DNA from: Sympetrum striolatum
Lineage: Eukaryota > Arthropoda > Insecta > Odonata > Libellulidae
Assembly (NCBI GenBank): GCA_947579665.1
Contig: OX388349.1
Span: forward strand, 27,746,459 to 27,810,458
Direction: 5' to 3'
DNA: 64,000 nucleotides
Part shown: piece after piece, positions 11,891 to 24,420 of the stretch
How the letters are laid out: the number at the start of each line of letters is the position of its first letter
How positions within the stretch are numbered: the stretch's first letter is position 1
Notes under the pieces: generated by a model
The model's database searches: none
The model's input: only the letters and a program-made list of their open reading frames with translations
Told to the model about the DNA's origin: nothing
Made by a program: the position numbers and the translations under genes

Positions 11891-14163
11891 CATACTATGG
11901 TATGTGCCTTTGAGTAAATTCGGTGAAAATATGAGAAATCATTCACTCCATCACCTTCCTTGGTTTGTCTACTTTACTCGTTTTTTTTACTACCCTTTCA
12001 GTCATAAAACTACCGCTTTTTACTCCCAATGTTAATCTGGTAAATATCGGTTGAATTGTGACACCCGCCACATTGTTCACATTGGCGAAACTGGAAGGAG
12101 CTTTGGAACCATGTCTTTGTAACATAAAAACGTTTCGAAAACCAATCCTTTAGCTCTCACTATGCCCAGTATTTATTGGAACGTAACCACCTTTGCCCTT
12201 TTCCCCGATTCCCACCATTTCAAGAAAGGATCTTGTATGGATATCTCTATTTGTGAAATTTGTATCTACGAGTTTTATCCTTTAACTTTGTTCTTAAATA
12301 TGTGTCGTATGGATATGCTGAAACAATTAGCAATTGCTCATCACATTAATTTCTCCTTCAACTTTACTAACGAGCACAGTATCCCACACCCAAGTATTAT
12401 CTCGTTTACTGAAATAACGAGCTAATTACCTTATTCTAAAGTCATACTGCATGGAATGTCTGAAGGATTTACACTAACAAATGAAATCCCAGTAAGAACT
12501 CAAACTGGAAGATTTTTTTTTTGTATTTTATATCAAAATTTACAACACTCTTCTTTACCCAAAATGTGTTGGCAAAATTAAAAAATAAGTAGGTTAAACA
12601 ATTTCATTGATAAAATTATCTTTGTAAACTGTTGACATATAACTCAATATGCAATGGAAATATTTTATTATCTCTGTAAAATTTCTTGAAATCAATCATT
12701 GGCTAATAAAATCTGTGTCATAAATTCTTGTGAACTCCATGGCAGAATCATTCCATAAATTTTTCTTACATTATGCGACAAATTATACTATAACCAATAT
12801 GCGAAAATAAAAATTTCACCCTCTTATTTATGCTTTCTTGCATTGTTCTGAAATAATTAATCTCACAAAATGTTTAGGATAAAGGAGTCAGTACATAAAG
12901 TATACTTGAGCAAGATATCAGAAATCTAAGGCGTTTACTTGATTGCATTTTGGATACGCATCCCATAATAGCATATAGTCGTCATCTGGGGAGAAGAATC
13001 AGTATATGTTACTAAAGTGATATAAAATTATACATTAATTTTCTAAACCTATGTTCATTCCATTACCATCTACTTTTCAATATATTTATACTATTTTCTA
13101 TTCCATTGTATCATCTAAAGAATTTGCGAACAATAACAAATATTTGCGTAATTTTTCCGTGGATTCCAGTTTGAACAAAGCTGGTTTATTGCAATGTCAT
13201 CATTTTATCTAATCCAATAGATCATATGATATAATTGACGTTAAATATCATCAGTGTTCATAGAAAATCTAATAAGTTGCCAGAGGAAACAGTTATATCT
13301 TTTTACAACACTGAAAATTATAACCTTACCAAAATTCTGGATAGTCCCGCCATGGCTCCTGAATGAAAAATTCAGCGGATTATTAATGGACTAATGAGGA
13401 AAAAATACGAACGAGGGATAAATTAGGAAAGAGCTTTCCCTCTTTTTTACGATTAATACGCAATTAGGGAAATTGTTTCAACTGCGTATTTTCATCGGTC
13501 ACGTTCGGACGAATCGACTGCCGGTTACCTGACTCAAGTTTATCCGGAATAACCGGACAGACAGAGAGGGGATGAGGGACACAGTCATAGCCAACGAGAA
13601 AAAATGAATCGAAAAAGACCCTCCTGTCAACCGGGCAAAAATCACCACTCGCCCCCTTTCGACGGCAATCCCGTGAAATATTCAAAGTATTCCTTCATCG
13701 CTCCCCGATTTTAATTTCCGGAGACCGCTATTTAATTCAATTTGCTCGAAAATTAACTTTCACGTTTTGAAAAATATATTCCATTAATGTGCTCCAACAT
13801 GCTCCACCTTCCCTCTCTCCACGGCGGTCCGAAGCCATTATTAAAATATGTAATCAATTAGCGAATAAAAGTGAATCGTTTTATTTTTTGCGTAAGATGA
13901 AAATTCGGAAGAAATCCTCGCCGGCAGGCGAAGAGGACGTCTCCGGGACGGCTTTTGCTAATTGCACGGGATTATTTAGCGCTTCCGAAAATTACAATGA
14001 TTTTTCGCTCGACAGATGATAGGTTTTAATCCGTTTGAATTACGCGTTGTTATCGGTTTAGAATGTGACGGTTATGCTGCTTCATGAGCCAGAGAGACAT
14101 TGCGGTAACTCTCTGCATCTTTTGTCCCTTGGTTACGTATGTACTGACATCACCACCTCAGGA
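11891..14163. other. AT-rich sequence; balanced block at about 13480-14040
   Basis: No exon or RNA was recognised. From about 13480 to 14040 the composition is more balanced and the sequence looks unique (for example GGAGACCGCTATTTAATTCA, then AGAGGACGTCTCCGGGACGG). This is a candidate conserved non-coding block. Frames at 13464-13685 (minus) and 13789-14019 (plus) carry no domain signature. Confidence 0.3.
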
Positions 14164-14373
14164 ATATGAGGTTTTATTAGATTATGCATCAGTTTTTCCA
14201 TTAGTGGGCGATATTCTTTGAAAAACCTCCGGTTACTATCCGAGTAGTTGAAGTGTTACAGTCTAAAAGACAGTGTATTTTGTATATAACCATAGATATA
14301 ATATTTATTTAACCAGATATACTAAATCAAATTCATAATATGACCACAAATCAATTAGTTTGCGACGAAAAAG
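14164..14373. repeat. Dispersed repeat D1, copy 2
   Basis: This is the partner of 11688-11890, same orientation and same block order, with strong local identity at TTTTGTATATAACC and AAATCAATTAGTT followed by GACGAAAAA. It is diverged from copy 1 by many point changes. Class unknown. Confidence 0.7.
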
Positions 14374-15599
14374 CCGTCGATCAGATTTCGTCAGAAAAAT
14401 CATTACTCATTTTTTTTCAATTTGAAATTTAATTTTATCGATCAAAATATGAATGGCAACAATGGGATGGACTTACACTTATGATGCTATACATATTTGA
14501 TCGTGTTCATTTGTACCATGTAAAATATATGCACTATTTCAAGAAAGTACCCCGGCTACTTTAATAAATCCCATGCACTATTTTAAGTTAGCTTTTAATA
14601 AATATTATTTATTTTATTTCAAGTTAGCTTTTAATGTTGTTAAATATTGTTTAATACGATTACAGTTTTTTTTAGAAGTTAGGTGCCCTAGAATTATTTT
14701 TTAAAGTTCCAAATTTCGGATAATCTGAATTAGAGTCTTTGAATGATAATAAGCTATAAATGCGAAACTTCTCAGAATAATTTCTCCACTCATTCATACT
14801 AATTACACTAAATCTTTTAATATATATGTAGAACAAATCTACTGGAAAGATCTTTATTTTATATAATTTATAGATTTTAATCTATTCTCCTTAATTTTTC
14901 TTTCTCTCGCTCTTAATTAGGAATGCCTTTCTGAAATACCATATATGTATTGTGTATCGAAAAGTATCTTTTCTCAGGATACCTCTCTGAATTATAAATA
15001 TTGAAGTATAAGTAGATAATCATTACGGCTAATCCCAAACAAAACATTAACGTTCATCTTTAAATTAAAACTCGATAATCCGCAGCAGCAATTTGACTAG
15101 ATTTTTTTAAATTAACGTAATATTAATTATTGGAAATCAAGATAAAATGTATATTGACAACCAGTGACATAGTTGAAGAATCGTAGAAGGGAAGCATCCA
15201 CAATAAATCACAGGAGAAATAAATTTTATCTCCTTTAATTAAAGTTCTGTTTAACGCTTTGAAATCATTATTTTTTTGCTTCCTTAGTATAAGTCGTGGA
15301 AGAGTTAAGACAGTCAATATTCCCCCCTAATTAGTACGCTAACAAACATATTGAATGCAAAGCATATCGTCTAATTTTTGTATACTCTTATCTCAAACAC
15401 TCCTAACCCATTCCTCCGAGCATATAAAACTAGAAAATAATCTTTGCTACCTTCACAACGGAGCTACCCGTTAGCCGAGGCATGCAAAAATACATGTATG
15501 ATACGAGATTTATAAGAGAGGACAGCTAAGAGTCAACACCGCTCAGGGACGTACTTCAAAATCTCATCCACCATTAAAACAGATTCACCCTCCGCCGCA
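14374..15599. other. AT-rich sequence, nothing recognised
   Basis: Both strands read; no gene, RNA or defined repeat identified. Confidence 0.3.
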
Positions 15600-16270
15600 A
15601 AGACAAACGAAGTCAAAAATCACCGACTCTTTGTCCCGATCGATCAAATAAATCACCCCGATTATTTTTTCCCTCAAAGCAACGTCCGTCCCTAAAAAAC
15701 GAAGCAAGCAGAATCGTAGGGCGAATCATGAAGCAGGGAGAACAATCCGCATACAGTTTCGCCCCTTTTTTATTTCCGAGAACAAAAAACACGGCAACGT
15801 GTCCTAACCAAGGAAACGACTGGATTCTGCCGGTTTCAAAGCGTTCATTATCGCGGAGGGTCGGAGAGATGCGAACGGGGGCCGTCGGTGGGGAAGGACC
15901 GTGGTCTGGAGGGGGCAACCGCCGTGGCGGTGGGGTGCTCGTGCGTGCTCCGAACGGCTGTTCGCGGGGCCCGGGGCGTGGGGCTGGAAAGGAAGAAAGA
16001 TGGGGGAGCACGAACTCAACCGACTGCTCCCCACGGAGGAAAAAAGGCCGACGTCCTACTAAAGTCCCCACTCGAGACCTGCAAATGGCCTCAACTTCCC
16101 GAGAAGGGGTACGGGGTTCGACGTCCCGCAGAGCGGTTTCTAATGGGGATGCAGTTCAGGGATCTCTGGCGCATAATCCCTTAAATCTTCGTTTTCTATT
16201 TTTATTGAGAGTTTTCGAATTTAATTTCGTAGCCCGTGCATATATCGTGCCCTCGAACAGAGACACGTGA
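15600..16270. other. GC-rich island with overlapping open frames on both strands
   Basis: This is the most GC- and CpG-rich part of the window (about 15860-16060 contains GGGGGCCGTC, GGCGGTGGGG and GCGGGGCCCGGGGCG). Frames stay open on both strands at once: plus 15728-16270 (180 codons) and minus 16071-15613 (152 codons). That is expected when stop codons are depleted by composition. Neither translation shows a domain, and both are rich in Arg, Gly and Pro. It could be a CpG island at a promoter or first exon of an unseen gene, or a conserved non-coding block. Confidence 0.4.
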
Positions 16271-16740
16271 CACTTAGTTTTACTTATTTCTTTATATATC
16301 ACCCGACATGGTTGGGTACAACCATACCCATGGGTGCTCATACCGTGCGGGTTGCCATACGGTAACAACGTTTCGTTCATATAATTAAAAAATGGTAGTA
16401 ACCATCTTTTTTATTTTCATAAATTAACTGATAGGGAAAATTGTGTATCAAAAATTATCAATTATAATCAATGGATTGAATAATTAATATTAATTATCAA
16501 AATTTAACCCTCCTCATCACTCACAAGACTATCTTTATGCTGTATTGTAAATCATTCCTGTCAACATATTTTGATGAATAGAATAGTTTTCATTTGTCTT
16601 TTGATACGGGATAGAGAAATAATAATCTTTAATCTATCTTTGTCACTGTTCATGCGGCGATGATTTAAAAGCTACTGAGGTATGATTCTGGAGTATGACA
16701 CACAGGTTTTCACTAGTAAATTAAGGTCTCTAGTAATGGA
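16271..16740. other. AT-rich sequence, nothing recognised
   Basis: Just after the GC-rich island, short GGTTGGGTACAACCATACCC-type imperfect palindromic DNA occurs (about 16310-16350). Otherwise nothing is identifiable. Confidence 0.25.
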
Positions 16741-17150
16741 ATGCTAAATAAGTTGTCATTTTTAGCGTCATTCACTTATATGGACATATTCTTCTTATAG
16801 CGGTCTGGCTCGGTTTGAAAGCAACGTAAAACTACCTAACTCCACATCTTGCCTAGTTAGTCTCACTCCTTGTAAAACAATTTATAAAGCGTTATTTTTA
16901 CTGTCATTTTTCTTCAATTCTGTGGATATATTCCGCTTATAGCATTTGTAAGCCTCATTCTCCTCTACTATCTATTGGTAACTAACGTTGTGGCGGTTCC
17001 AACTAGCCCTCTGGTTAAATGCCTTTTAGACAGGAAAGACCATTGGGAAAGACATTGTGAATTATGCAAGATTTTTCAAGGCTCCTAATAAGCATTCAGG
17101 GCTACCGTAGCTGTTTCGGAACACAGGCAGTTCCCGCCACAAATCACCCT
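16741..17150. repeat. Diverged repeat cluster D2
   Basis: Short segments recur. TGGACATATTCTTCTTATAGC (about 16781) resembles TGGATATATTCCGCTTATAGC (about 16921). GGTCTGGCTCGG, then AAAGCAACG and AAAACTACCTAACTCC (about 16802-16843) recurs as AGTCTGGTTCAG, AAAGCAACG and CAAACTACCTCACTCC at about 17554-17595. CATTCTCCTCTACTAT (about 16957) is also found at about 11577, just upstream of repeat D1. This suggests an old interspersed family broken into pieces. Boundaries and class are unknown. Confidence 0.45.
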
Positions 17151-17529
17151 GCCAGACCTGTACTCTAACATTTCATCTATGAAATTAAACACAGCTATTT
17201 AAAGAAATAGAATTTATTTCCAACTTCACTACGAAAGCATTTTTCTTCTTGAAAGGTTTTGGATTTTTGGGAAATGAATTTTCATAGCCTTTGCTGCAGG
17301 GGTGGAAAACAATGGCGTTATGTGAGTTTATTCTTAACTTCCTGAAAAAAGTTTGAATAGTTTTCTTTCCCAGTCATGTTTATGTCATCCTATTAACTTT
17401 TGGCATAGGTCAGATATAAATTTATGTTCTAAAATATGTCTCTTTAATTCATGTTAGCGATGATATTGAATTTACTGAATTATTAGCGAATTTTATGAAA
17501 TTAGTTGTTCCTGGATTTGCGTTAAATTC

Positions 17530-17610
17530 ATTCGGACGTTTTTCATTCATGGCAGTCTGGTTCAGTGTGGAAAGCAACGGCAAACTACCTCACTCCTCAT
17601 CTTATCTAGG
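17530..17610. repeat. Repeat D2, second fragment
   Basis: This shares the ordered blocks GTCTGG, AAAGCAACG, AAACTACCT, ACTCC and ATCTTATCTAG/ATCTTGCCTAG with about 16802-16865. It is a fragment of the same diverged dispersed family. Confidence 0.45.
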
Positions 17611-20330
17611 TGAATGAGGACGCATTCACCCTCGGAGCTGATAACTTGGAAGACTTATATTAGAAACTATCAATGTAATCTTTGAATAAATATCAGAAAT
17701 GAATTTTGAGGGATTGTAGTTACCAATGAAATTGGATCAAAAACATAAGTATAACAAGCAAAGTAAATAATGGTCACCAGCTCTAGTTCCATAATCTAGC
17801 TTGTGGTTTACAATTAGCAGAAGGTAATTGAAATACGACAAAATACGCAATATATGTGCAATCATCACAAAGTTATGGATAACACTTGCGCCCGGTTTCG
17901 ATAGCGTCATCATCAGGTACAGAAGAAATTCTAGGAAAATTTAAATAGATTAGAAAAATAGGTGGAGGAAAAGACATAACAGAAGTAGCGATGAAACCGT
18001 CAAGAGAAGGAGCCTAATAATATTGATGATGAGGTTAAGTAGAGGAGATAAGGAGAGGGAGGCGGTAAAGTGTTCAGTAAACAAGATAATATTGGGAAGT
18101 GGGATACTGAGAATCGGTGCTCGTGTATTGAATAAATTCCCCGTCAATAATATTTTTTCTAAAATTTTTACAGGAAAGTGACTTTGATCGGTCAATTTAT
18201 ATATGATTATTTAACTGGTTATATGTTACTGATCGAATAATTATGGTATATATTTGATTATTTTCGGCATTATCTCTCGTTAACTACCGTTAACCTATTG
18301 GATAATATTCTCATAGATGACCCATCTCATAATAAATAACTCTTTTAAGCTGCATTCATAGATTCAATATTTAAAGAATATTTTATAATTCAGATTATGA
18401 ATTTACAGTTGCTTCAGTGGTGAGCATACGTATAAATAGCATTGCAAATCAACAATGTCACTAAATAGTTAGGTGAAGGTTAATATTACCTCATCTGCTT
18501 GGCATTTGCCCAAGAAGGAAGTGCAACACCTTGGCATATATTCAAAGCAGTTAGTCAAACGGGATAATCATCTATTATCAGATCAAACAATTTGTGATCG
18601 AGTATAAAAATACGTAATTCATATCGAATCATATCAGATTTCTTTCACATATATCCTGGAGTAAAAAGGCGATCAATACTGAAATTATCATTGCGCTGCT
18701 TGCAATTTAATTAGTTAAAAGAGGGATGATAACAAGGAAGAATCCCATTAAATTCAGAAACAAATTCCAATGAATTGGAAATAAATCCCTGTTTTGAAAG
18801 TAATTGGACAGTCACACAAAAAATATCGTCCTTGAATCCAATTATAATTAACATTCTTACCCACACCGTTAATTCACCTCATTCAATTCTGAACAACTCA
18901 GGAAAATTACATAGTTGTATACTATACATAGTATACATTACATAGATAAAGCCCATTTATTTATTATATCAAGCAACCAACTCTTGGTTTAAGTATTTAA
19001 ACCATAAGTTGGATTGAAAGTATTAAGATATTACTCGGATCGTAAAAATTCCACCGTTATTTGACTTGCCCACTCAGGGAATTCGGTCGCTTCGAAATTC
19101 AGTTCTATAATTGCCTTCGAATATTTAACGCCGATTAAAGCGATTCATACCAACGCTCGCAATCTCAAATATTTAAATAGAAGAATTACCTCGTTTGATG
19201 AAGTACTCTGCGTTGATTAAATGTTTTTCGGAATCAGATTAACAAACTGTTCGTTGAATCATGCCGAGAGCTTTCCAAAGGAACTGAATTAGCAATATGC
19301 AATGGCAGAATGCTATTTAACTTTTCGGCAAAATCGACGTCATTGATGAGGTAAACTTATCCTTAGCGTGTTTACCAAAGGATGCAACCACAATTTGCAT
19401 CAGTGTTTGGAAAACTAAGGCAATATGATTCTTTTCCGGTTCTTCCATAAATCGAAAGGCTAGTGCATGTTTTGATCTTCTGATCTCCAAACCTATTTCA
19501 TTGCTTCTGGGCGACAAACACGAAAGTGTTCCAGCCTTGACTATAAACATGTGTGTATAGGAAATTCGGTCGTTGATCGGTACCAAATACGTTTAGCTGT
19601 CTAAAAGTAAACCTGTTGAAAAAATTCTTCAGACGAGAATTTAAGCTGACCAACTGACCTATGTATATCATGGACATAGCGTCTAGTAAAATGAAGCTCA
19701 AGTTTGTCTCGCGTTTATCGTCAAATATGTTTTCTGCGCCTTTCTATTCTTTCACCAGTAATATGAAGATTTTCTAACACTACAAACTCTGAGTTATTAT
19801 ATTTTAATGAACCATTTAATAATTAAAACTGAAAGCTTGTATTTACGACGTACGTTCAACTCGTTCATTCTTGGCGTTACAAATACGTGATACATTGACA
19901 CCACCGAACAGGGAAATTATGTACTGCTATGATACTTTTGATGTTGAGGATAAATCTTTCTTCCCATCCTTTCAATAATGCAATCTAGTATTTCGCGACC
20001 CTGTGGGTTATATATTTAGATAATGCAGCCATACTTGTGAAAAGTACGAAAATAATTATGAAAGCCTTAAAGCCTTAATATAAAGTAAACTATTTTTTTC
20101 CCTTCATACTGATGAAAAACGTTCCGATTTCATCGTTTAAGGTCAGCCTAAATTTACTTACCGTTTCTCTTCGCAATATTGTGTACATGTTAAGAGACTT
20201 TGAGATGGTTGTCATTGTTTGGGTATATGAGTTTTATCAGCAGCAGAATGTGATTATACTGAATTCGAAAATAAAACACACTATATAATGTATGGAAGAT
20301 CCCTTCACTATCCATAACTGGATGGAAATA
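17611..20330. other. AT-rich sequence with an isolated ACCGGTTTC-like core at about 17890
   Basis: CGCCCGGTTTCGATAGCGTC followed by ATCATCAGGTAC (about 17889-17920) matches the core motif of the foldback elements at 20331-20580, 52732-52943 and 61092-61195, but clear inverted arms are not visible here. Two overlapping minus frames (19317-19586 and 19498-19701) abut like pieces of a broken coding region, but I recognise no family. The rest shows nothing identifiable. Confidence 0.35.
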
Positions 20331-20580
20331 AAAATACACTTTGTCAATATTCCACTTGAAATTTATGTATGAAATATACGAGACGTAACGGCTGCCTCAA
20401 CGACATTTCAGAATTGAAACAATTTCGGACATTCTGTTCTATTTGTTTCAATTCTGTACATCATCAGATGATCATTCGTATCAGATTCGAATAATTCAAA
20501 TTATTCAGATGATGGACAGAATCGTCAGAAACCGGTCGTACATTTTAAAGTTCAAGTGGAATATTGGCAAAGTGTATTTT
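20331..20580. repeat. Foldback element F, copy 1 (30-bp inverted arms)
   Basis: The arms 20331-20360 (AAAATACACTTTGTCAATAT, then TCCACTTGAA) and 20551-20580 are inverted complements at 29 of 30 positions. The homology extends slightly outward if one base is skipped. The interior of about 190 bp carries, on the minus strand, ACGACCGGTTTCTGACG and a GTCCATCATCTGA block, the same kind of core as the other foldback copies. It also has CTGATACGAAT (minus), shared with copy 2 at about 52863. No coding sequence is present. Its transposition mechanism is unknown. Confidence 0.7.
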
Positions 20581-22863
20581 ATTTCTACAAGAAACACTCA
20601 CCAATTATGCCAGTAACAATGTTAGCCAAAAATGCCAAATCGCAGTCGATGAAATTCCGGTAAGAAAATGTCTCATTTTAGCACATTAAATAGTAAATAT
20701 ATTTATTATCATTTTCCCAGAATCTATCTCTCTACTAAAATAGAAGTAGAAATTAGAGCTCATATGCACTCCATGGAATCCGCAAGTAAACTTTTAGCAT
20801 CTACAGATATCAGGTGTTTATCCGTTATGATAAATGTACGCGACATTAGCTTTAACAGAGGATAATTAACCGATCATATCCGTCATGAAGCGTTTGATGG
20901 AATATTTAGTAGGAAATCAAAATATTACCGAGCAAAACTTCATCAAGTAAAAATTTAATTCATATGCATTTTATCCCATCGCTTCGTTGACATTAAAGCC
21001 GAGATTGATTTCTGGAATCGATTTTTGATAATGTCGTTGGGCATATTTTCCAGGTATGGAAATGGAATTAAGTTTCAGGTATACCTTATAAATATTTAAA
21101 AACATTATTACCATGCAGGCATTGAATATCTTTATTTGTATCGAATGTATTTCTTGTCTTAATATTAATTAATGTTGGTGTAAGGCTGCCACTGGCCGTA
21201 CATCCTACCTACGATGTATGTTTGATAATAATAATAATAGATTCTGGAAACAGTGTTAAAATATATTAGCATCAAACTCTCATGCGGTAAAGAATTTAGA
21301 TTCGACGGGGGAAAAGAATCGATAAGTTTGTTTCGAACCATGGCTCTTTGTAGTAGTTGCTAATTCCTAAAATGTTTCTAGTGGGAAGCAGACGTATGTC
21401 CGATGGGGTTAGTAAATACTATCGCGGACATAGAGGGAGTTCGGACCTCAAGTCAGGGAAGCGTGGAATGGGCGCAAGGATGGTTTGGGCATTGGCACGT
21501 GTCGTTGGAGCCCGTTCTTGTCGCGTAGGTTACCGTTGTCCGTGACTAAATCTGAGAATCCGCCCCATTGCCCGTGCATAATGGCAAGCCACAGGGAAAA
21601 GCAGAAAGCGCTCGCGGGAGAGCGTATCTCCCTTTGCCCCATTCGACTCCCCTCTCCTTTCCTATCTTCCTCTCCTTTTGCACACTTTTACCCGTCGCTA
21701 TCACCACCTTCCGGTTCGCTAAGCCATGTATTATCCTTCCTCACTCCGAATTTCCTTGTCGCCTTTCCCTTCTTTCTCTCCACCCCTTTCCTTCTCAATC
21801 CCCGCTGTTTCACATGTATTGCCTCAAATTTTCACACAAACTATTCGCTTCGCTATTTCTCTATCGCATTGAACTTTCGTCAAAGGCACGCTCAGTTGTG
21901 TTTTCGCTCACTTCAACCTTCAGTTGAGAAGATTTTTCCCGACAAACCCAAATCTTTTTAGTGTAGGTCTCTATATGTAGTGAAAATTGAGGTTGGGCGA
22001 AATAGGCCAACTCAGTTCCAACTTCGCCTTAATAAAGAGCTAATTTATTCATTCATTCAAAAATTGTGGAAACGTTTTCTTAGACAATCTTGTTCACATT
22101 ATAGATACTGTCAGTAATCTCAAGTAGATGTTCATTAACAATTAATACCAACGTGAAGTTATCGAACATATTACTACCTAGCCCAGAATAGTAATCCAGT
22201 AAAGCATAATAATGGCATAACGTTGAATTGACCCATATAAATCATTAATAATTTAATAATTCATTTTCCACTGCAGTTAGAAAGGAGTGTGGTGGCAGAT
22301 TTGTAAAATTAATATTTCAATATTGTAATAAGATATTATTTAGTGTGCAATCAATTAGAATTATCGGAGAAAAATAATGAACCAATATTAAATAAAATGA
22401 ATTAATCAATACAATAATTAATAATCATTATGAAATTTTCACCACAGTTTAATCATTTACGTTCTAGTAAATACGTGGTCAAACATACAAGATTATTTAG
22501 GGCTCCTGATAGGATTTCGCTACAACCGTGAGGGACCAGTTTTGTTTAATGATTGAAATTAACTAATGAAAATTATAACAGTAGCCTAACTAAACATTTA
22601 CGTGACTTAGTATATGATTGGTTATTCTTGGGTACAGTTTTTTATTTGAAACATTTGCTCATTAACTTTCGTCATAAATCATTGAGATAATTGCCGTAAT
22701 CTATGTAGTGAAATACTGTTTATAATTAATTTATAACTTTTTTGGATTTATCATTGTAATCTATATATTTCATATTTTGTTTGGAGATAAAGTCCATCAC
22801 GAATCATGAATTCAATTTTTGCTGTAAATCGTTACGAGGACAGCACTTGATTGTAGAAAATTA
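20581..22863. other. Mixed sequence; GC-richer block at about 21370-21960
   Basis: From about 21370 to 21960 the sequence is C/T-rich on the plus strand with scattered CpGs. It opens frames of 158 and 119 codons (21485-21961, 21568-21927) rich in Ser, Pro, Leu and Phe. These look like translations of pyrimidine-rich DNA and not a protein family. A stretch near 22475-22560 (AAGATTATTTAGGGCTCCTG) faintly resembles 17065-17110. Nothing else was identified. Confidence 0.3.
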
Positions 22864-22869
22864 GACGAT

Positions 22870-23035
22870 ATATCATCATCATCTAAATCTCTACTCCTAC
22901 CACCCGGTCTTGGCTTCCTCCATTGTAAGCTTCCATTCGGCTCTACTCTGTTCTCTCTAACTTGTAATCCCAATTGTCTTCAGGTCCTCTTCAACATCCT
23001 GCAGCCATCTTTTGTATAGTCTACGATGTAGAGGC
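22870..23035 (-). mobile_element. LINE-like ORF2 C-terminal relic
   Basis: Read on the minus strand, about 23010-22890 gives a peptide like RWLQDVEEDLKTIGI, then a broken REQSRAEWKLTMEEAKT. This matches the pattern (D-x-x-x-DL, then W, then R-x-x-W-x-x-x-x-x-x-AKT) at the end of many arthropod non-LTR retrotransposon proteins. It is interrupted by in-frame stops and has no upstream domain. I judge it a short decayed fragment; the clade cannot be fixed. Confidence 0.5.
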
Positions 23036-23040
23036 AGATT

Positions 23041-24286
23041 TTAAGAAATTTCGCTTGTTACTTTTAACCAATTAGCAATTTTTTTACTATTAGAATCTTC
23101 TCTAATAAATTATCTTACCAATGACATTCATCTTGAACTATTTCTCCAGTTTCGAAGTATACAATTATTGTGAAGGAAATACACCAAACCAACCAAGAAA
23201 ACGGGTGTTTATTTATCTTGTGGAAGATTTTGCAAATGATCAGCTGTCGAATCGAAGGCTGTTTTGAAGAAAAGGGCTAGATTACAAACCTTCGTGCGTC
23301 AATGGCTAACTTTCAGCAAAATACTTAAGCTTCTTACATTTAACTGTCAAATTTAAAGCGAGCTACGTACTTAAACACTTAATCACAGAATAAAGGTGAA
23401 TGATCAAGGTCATAAAATTTTAATGATGACGTGGAGTTGTTGAATCAACTTACGTTTTTTTAGGTAATATGGGAATGTTTGCACAAAAAATAACGGTAAT
23501 ATTTGGTACAAAAACTGAAATTGATTGCATTTTTTAGTTAGCGTTCCCCGACAAAAAGCAGATATTTAGCGAGTCACGCGCATGTTTTATTTCCGGCCGC
23601 CTATTAATTATTTTTCTTCGATCCGAAAACAAGTATGCAGATTTTTAACCGTGGTGAAAATAGAAGCATTTTACTTTTGTGATAAATCTGTGATATTGTA
23701 ATGAAATATGCAAAGAATTTGGTGGCGTTTTTGAGGTCTAAAGTATGACTTTTAATGAATATAGTCTGATGAAAAAATGTACTCGGGACCATAACTACAA
23801 ACAATGTGATGAATGATTTCACGAATTTTCTGGAGTATAAATATTTCAATCCAATTAAAAATTTCTGTGCAATGTTTTCGCGACTCATTAAATTAAACGT
23901 TGAACGTGTGCATTAATTAAAATTTGTCATACGATTTTTTTACGATCCAGCAGCTTCAGGAAGACTGTAGGAAATTGGAAATGAATCTAGCTCTCTCTTC
24001 TGCCAATTTGTTCTTGAGTACTTCAGAAAGTAAAATGCAATTACTCACAAAACAATGGCAACTTTCGATACAAAAATATAATATTTTAAGCTCAATTTAA
24101 GTATGATAACTCGTACATTTATTTAATTTTCTCAAACATACTTTCGGTGACACATAGGTATATTTTTGAAGTCACGTTTACATTGATAGAAATTAATGAT
24201 TCTATTTCTTTTATCATCAATCCTGAAAAGTATAGAGACTGGTAAAATTGCAAATGTTGCGTAAAACATGAAAATTGCCGCCAATA
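23041..24286. other. AT-rich sequence, nothing recognised
   Basis: A 94-codon minus frame at 23604-23888 has no domain signature. Nothing else was identified. Confidence 0.3.
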
Positions 24287-24292
24287 GGTTTG

Positions 24293-24420
24293 TTCTGGCC
24301 AGGTAGCCTAGATGATTAAGGTAGCCTCCCGGATAGAGAAAGATCCCGGGTTCGATTTCCGGCCCCGTCAGGCTTTTTCCAATACCGTTTTTCCTTGGGA
24401 TCTTTGACGCCAATATATTT
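24293..24420 (+). mobile_element. tRNA-derived SINE of a second family
   Basis: TAGCCTAGATGATTAAGG (A-box-like) lies about 40 nt before CCCGGGTTCGATTTCCGG (B-box-like, GGTTCGATTTC). Next comes CAGGCTTTTTCC, a layout common in arthropod tRNA-derived SINEs. The translated minus strand contains the 'GNRTRD' peptide typical of SINE B-box DNA. Short GCCAATA repeats on each side (about 24280 and 24411) could be remnants of a target-site duplication, but that is weak. The head differs from the SINE at 3345 and 39314. Confidence 0.6.

Noticed and set aside
15728..16270. 180-codon plus frame in the GC-rich island
   Set aside because: The minus strand is also open over most of it, there is no domain, and Arg/Gly-rich composition follows from GC bias.
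18904..18945. TGTATACTATACATAGTATACA palindrome (split here for description as TGTATACTA and TAGTATACA arms)
   Set aside because: Nine-base arms in AT-rich DNA are within chance expectation.
19317..19701. Two overlapping minus frames that look like one frameshifted coding region
   Set aside because: No recognisable family motif in either; AT-rich context gives no further support.
21485..21961. 158-codon plus frame rich in Ser/Pro/Phe
   Set aside because: It reflects a pyrimidine-rich stretch; the overlapping 119-codon frame in another phase looks equally 'protein-like'.
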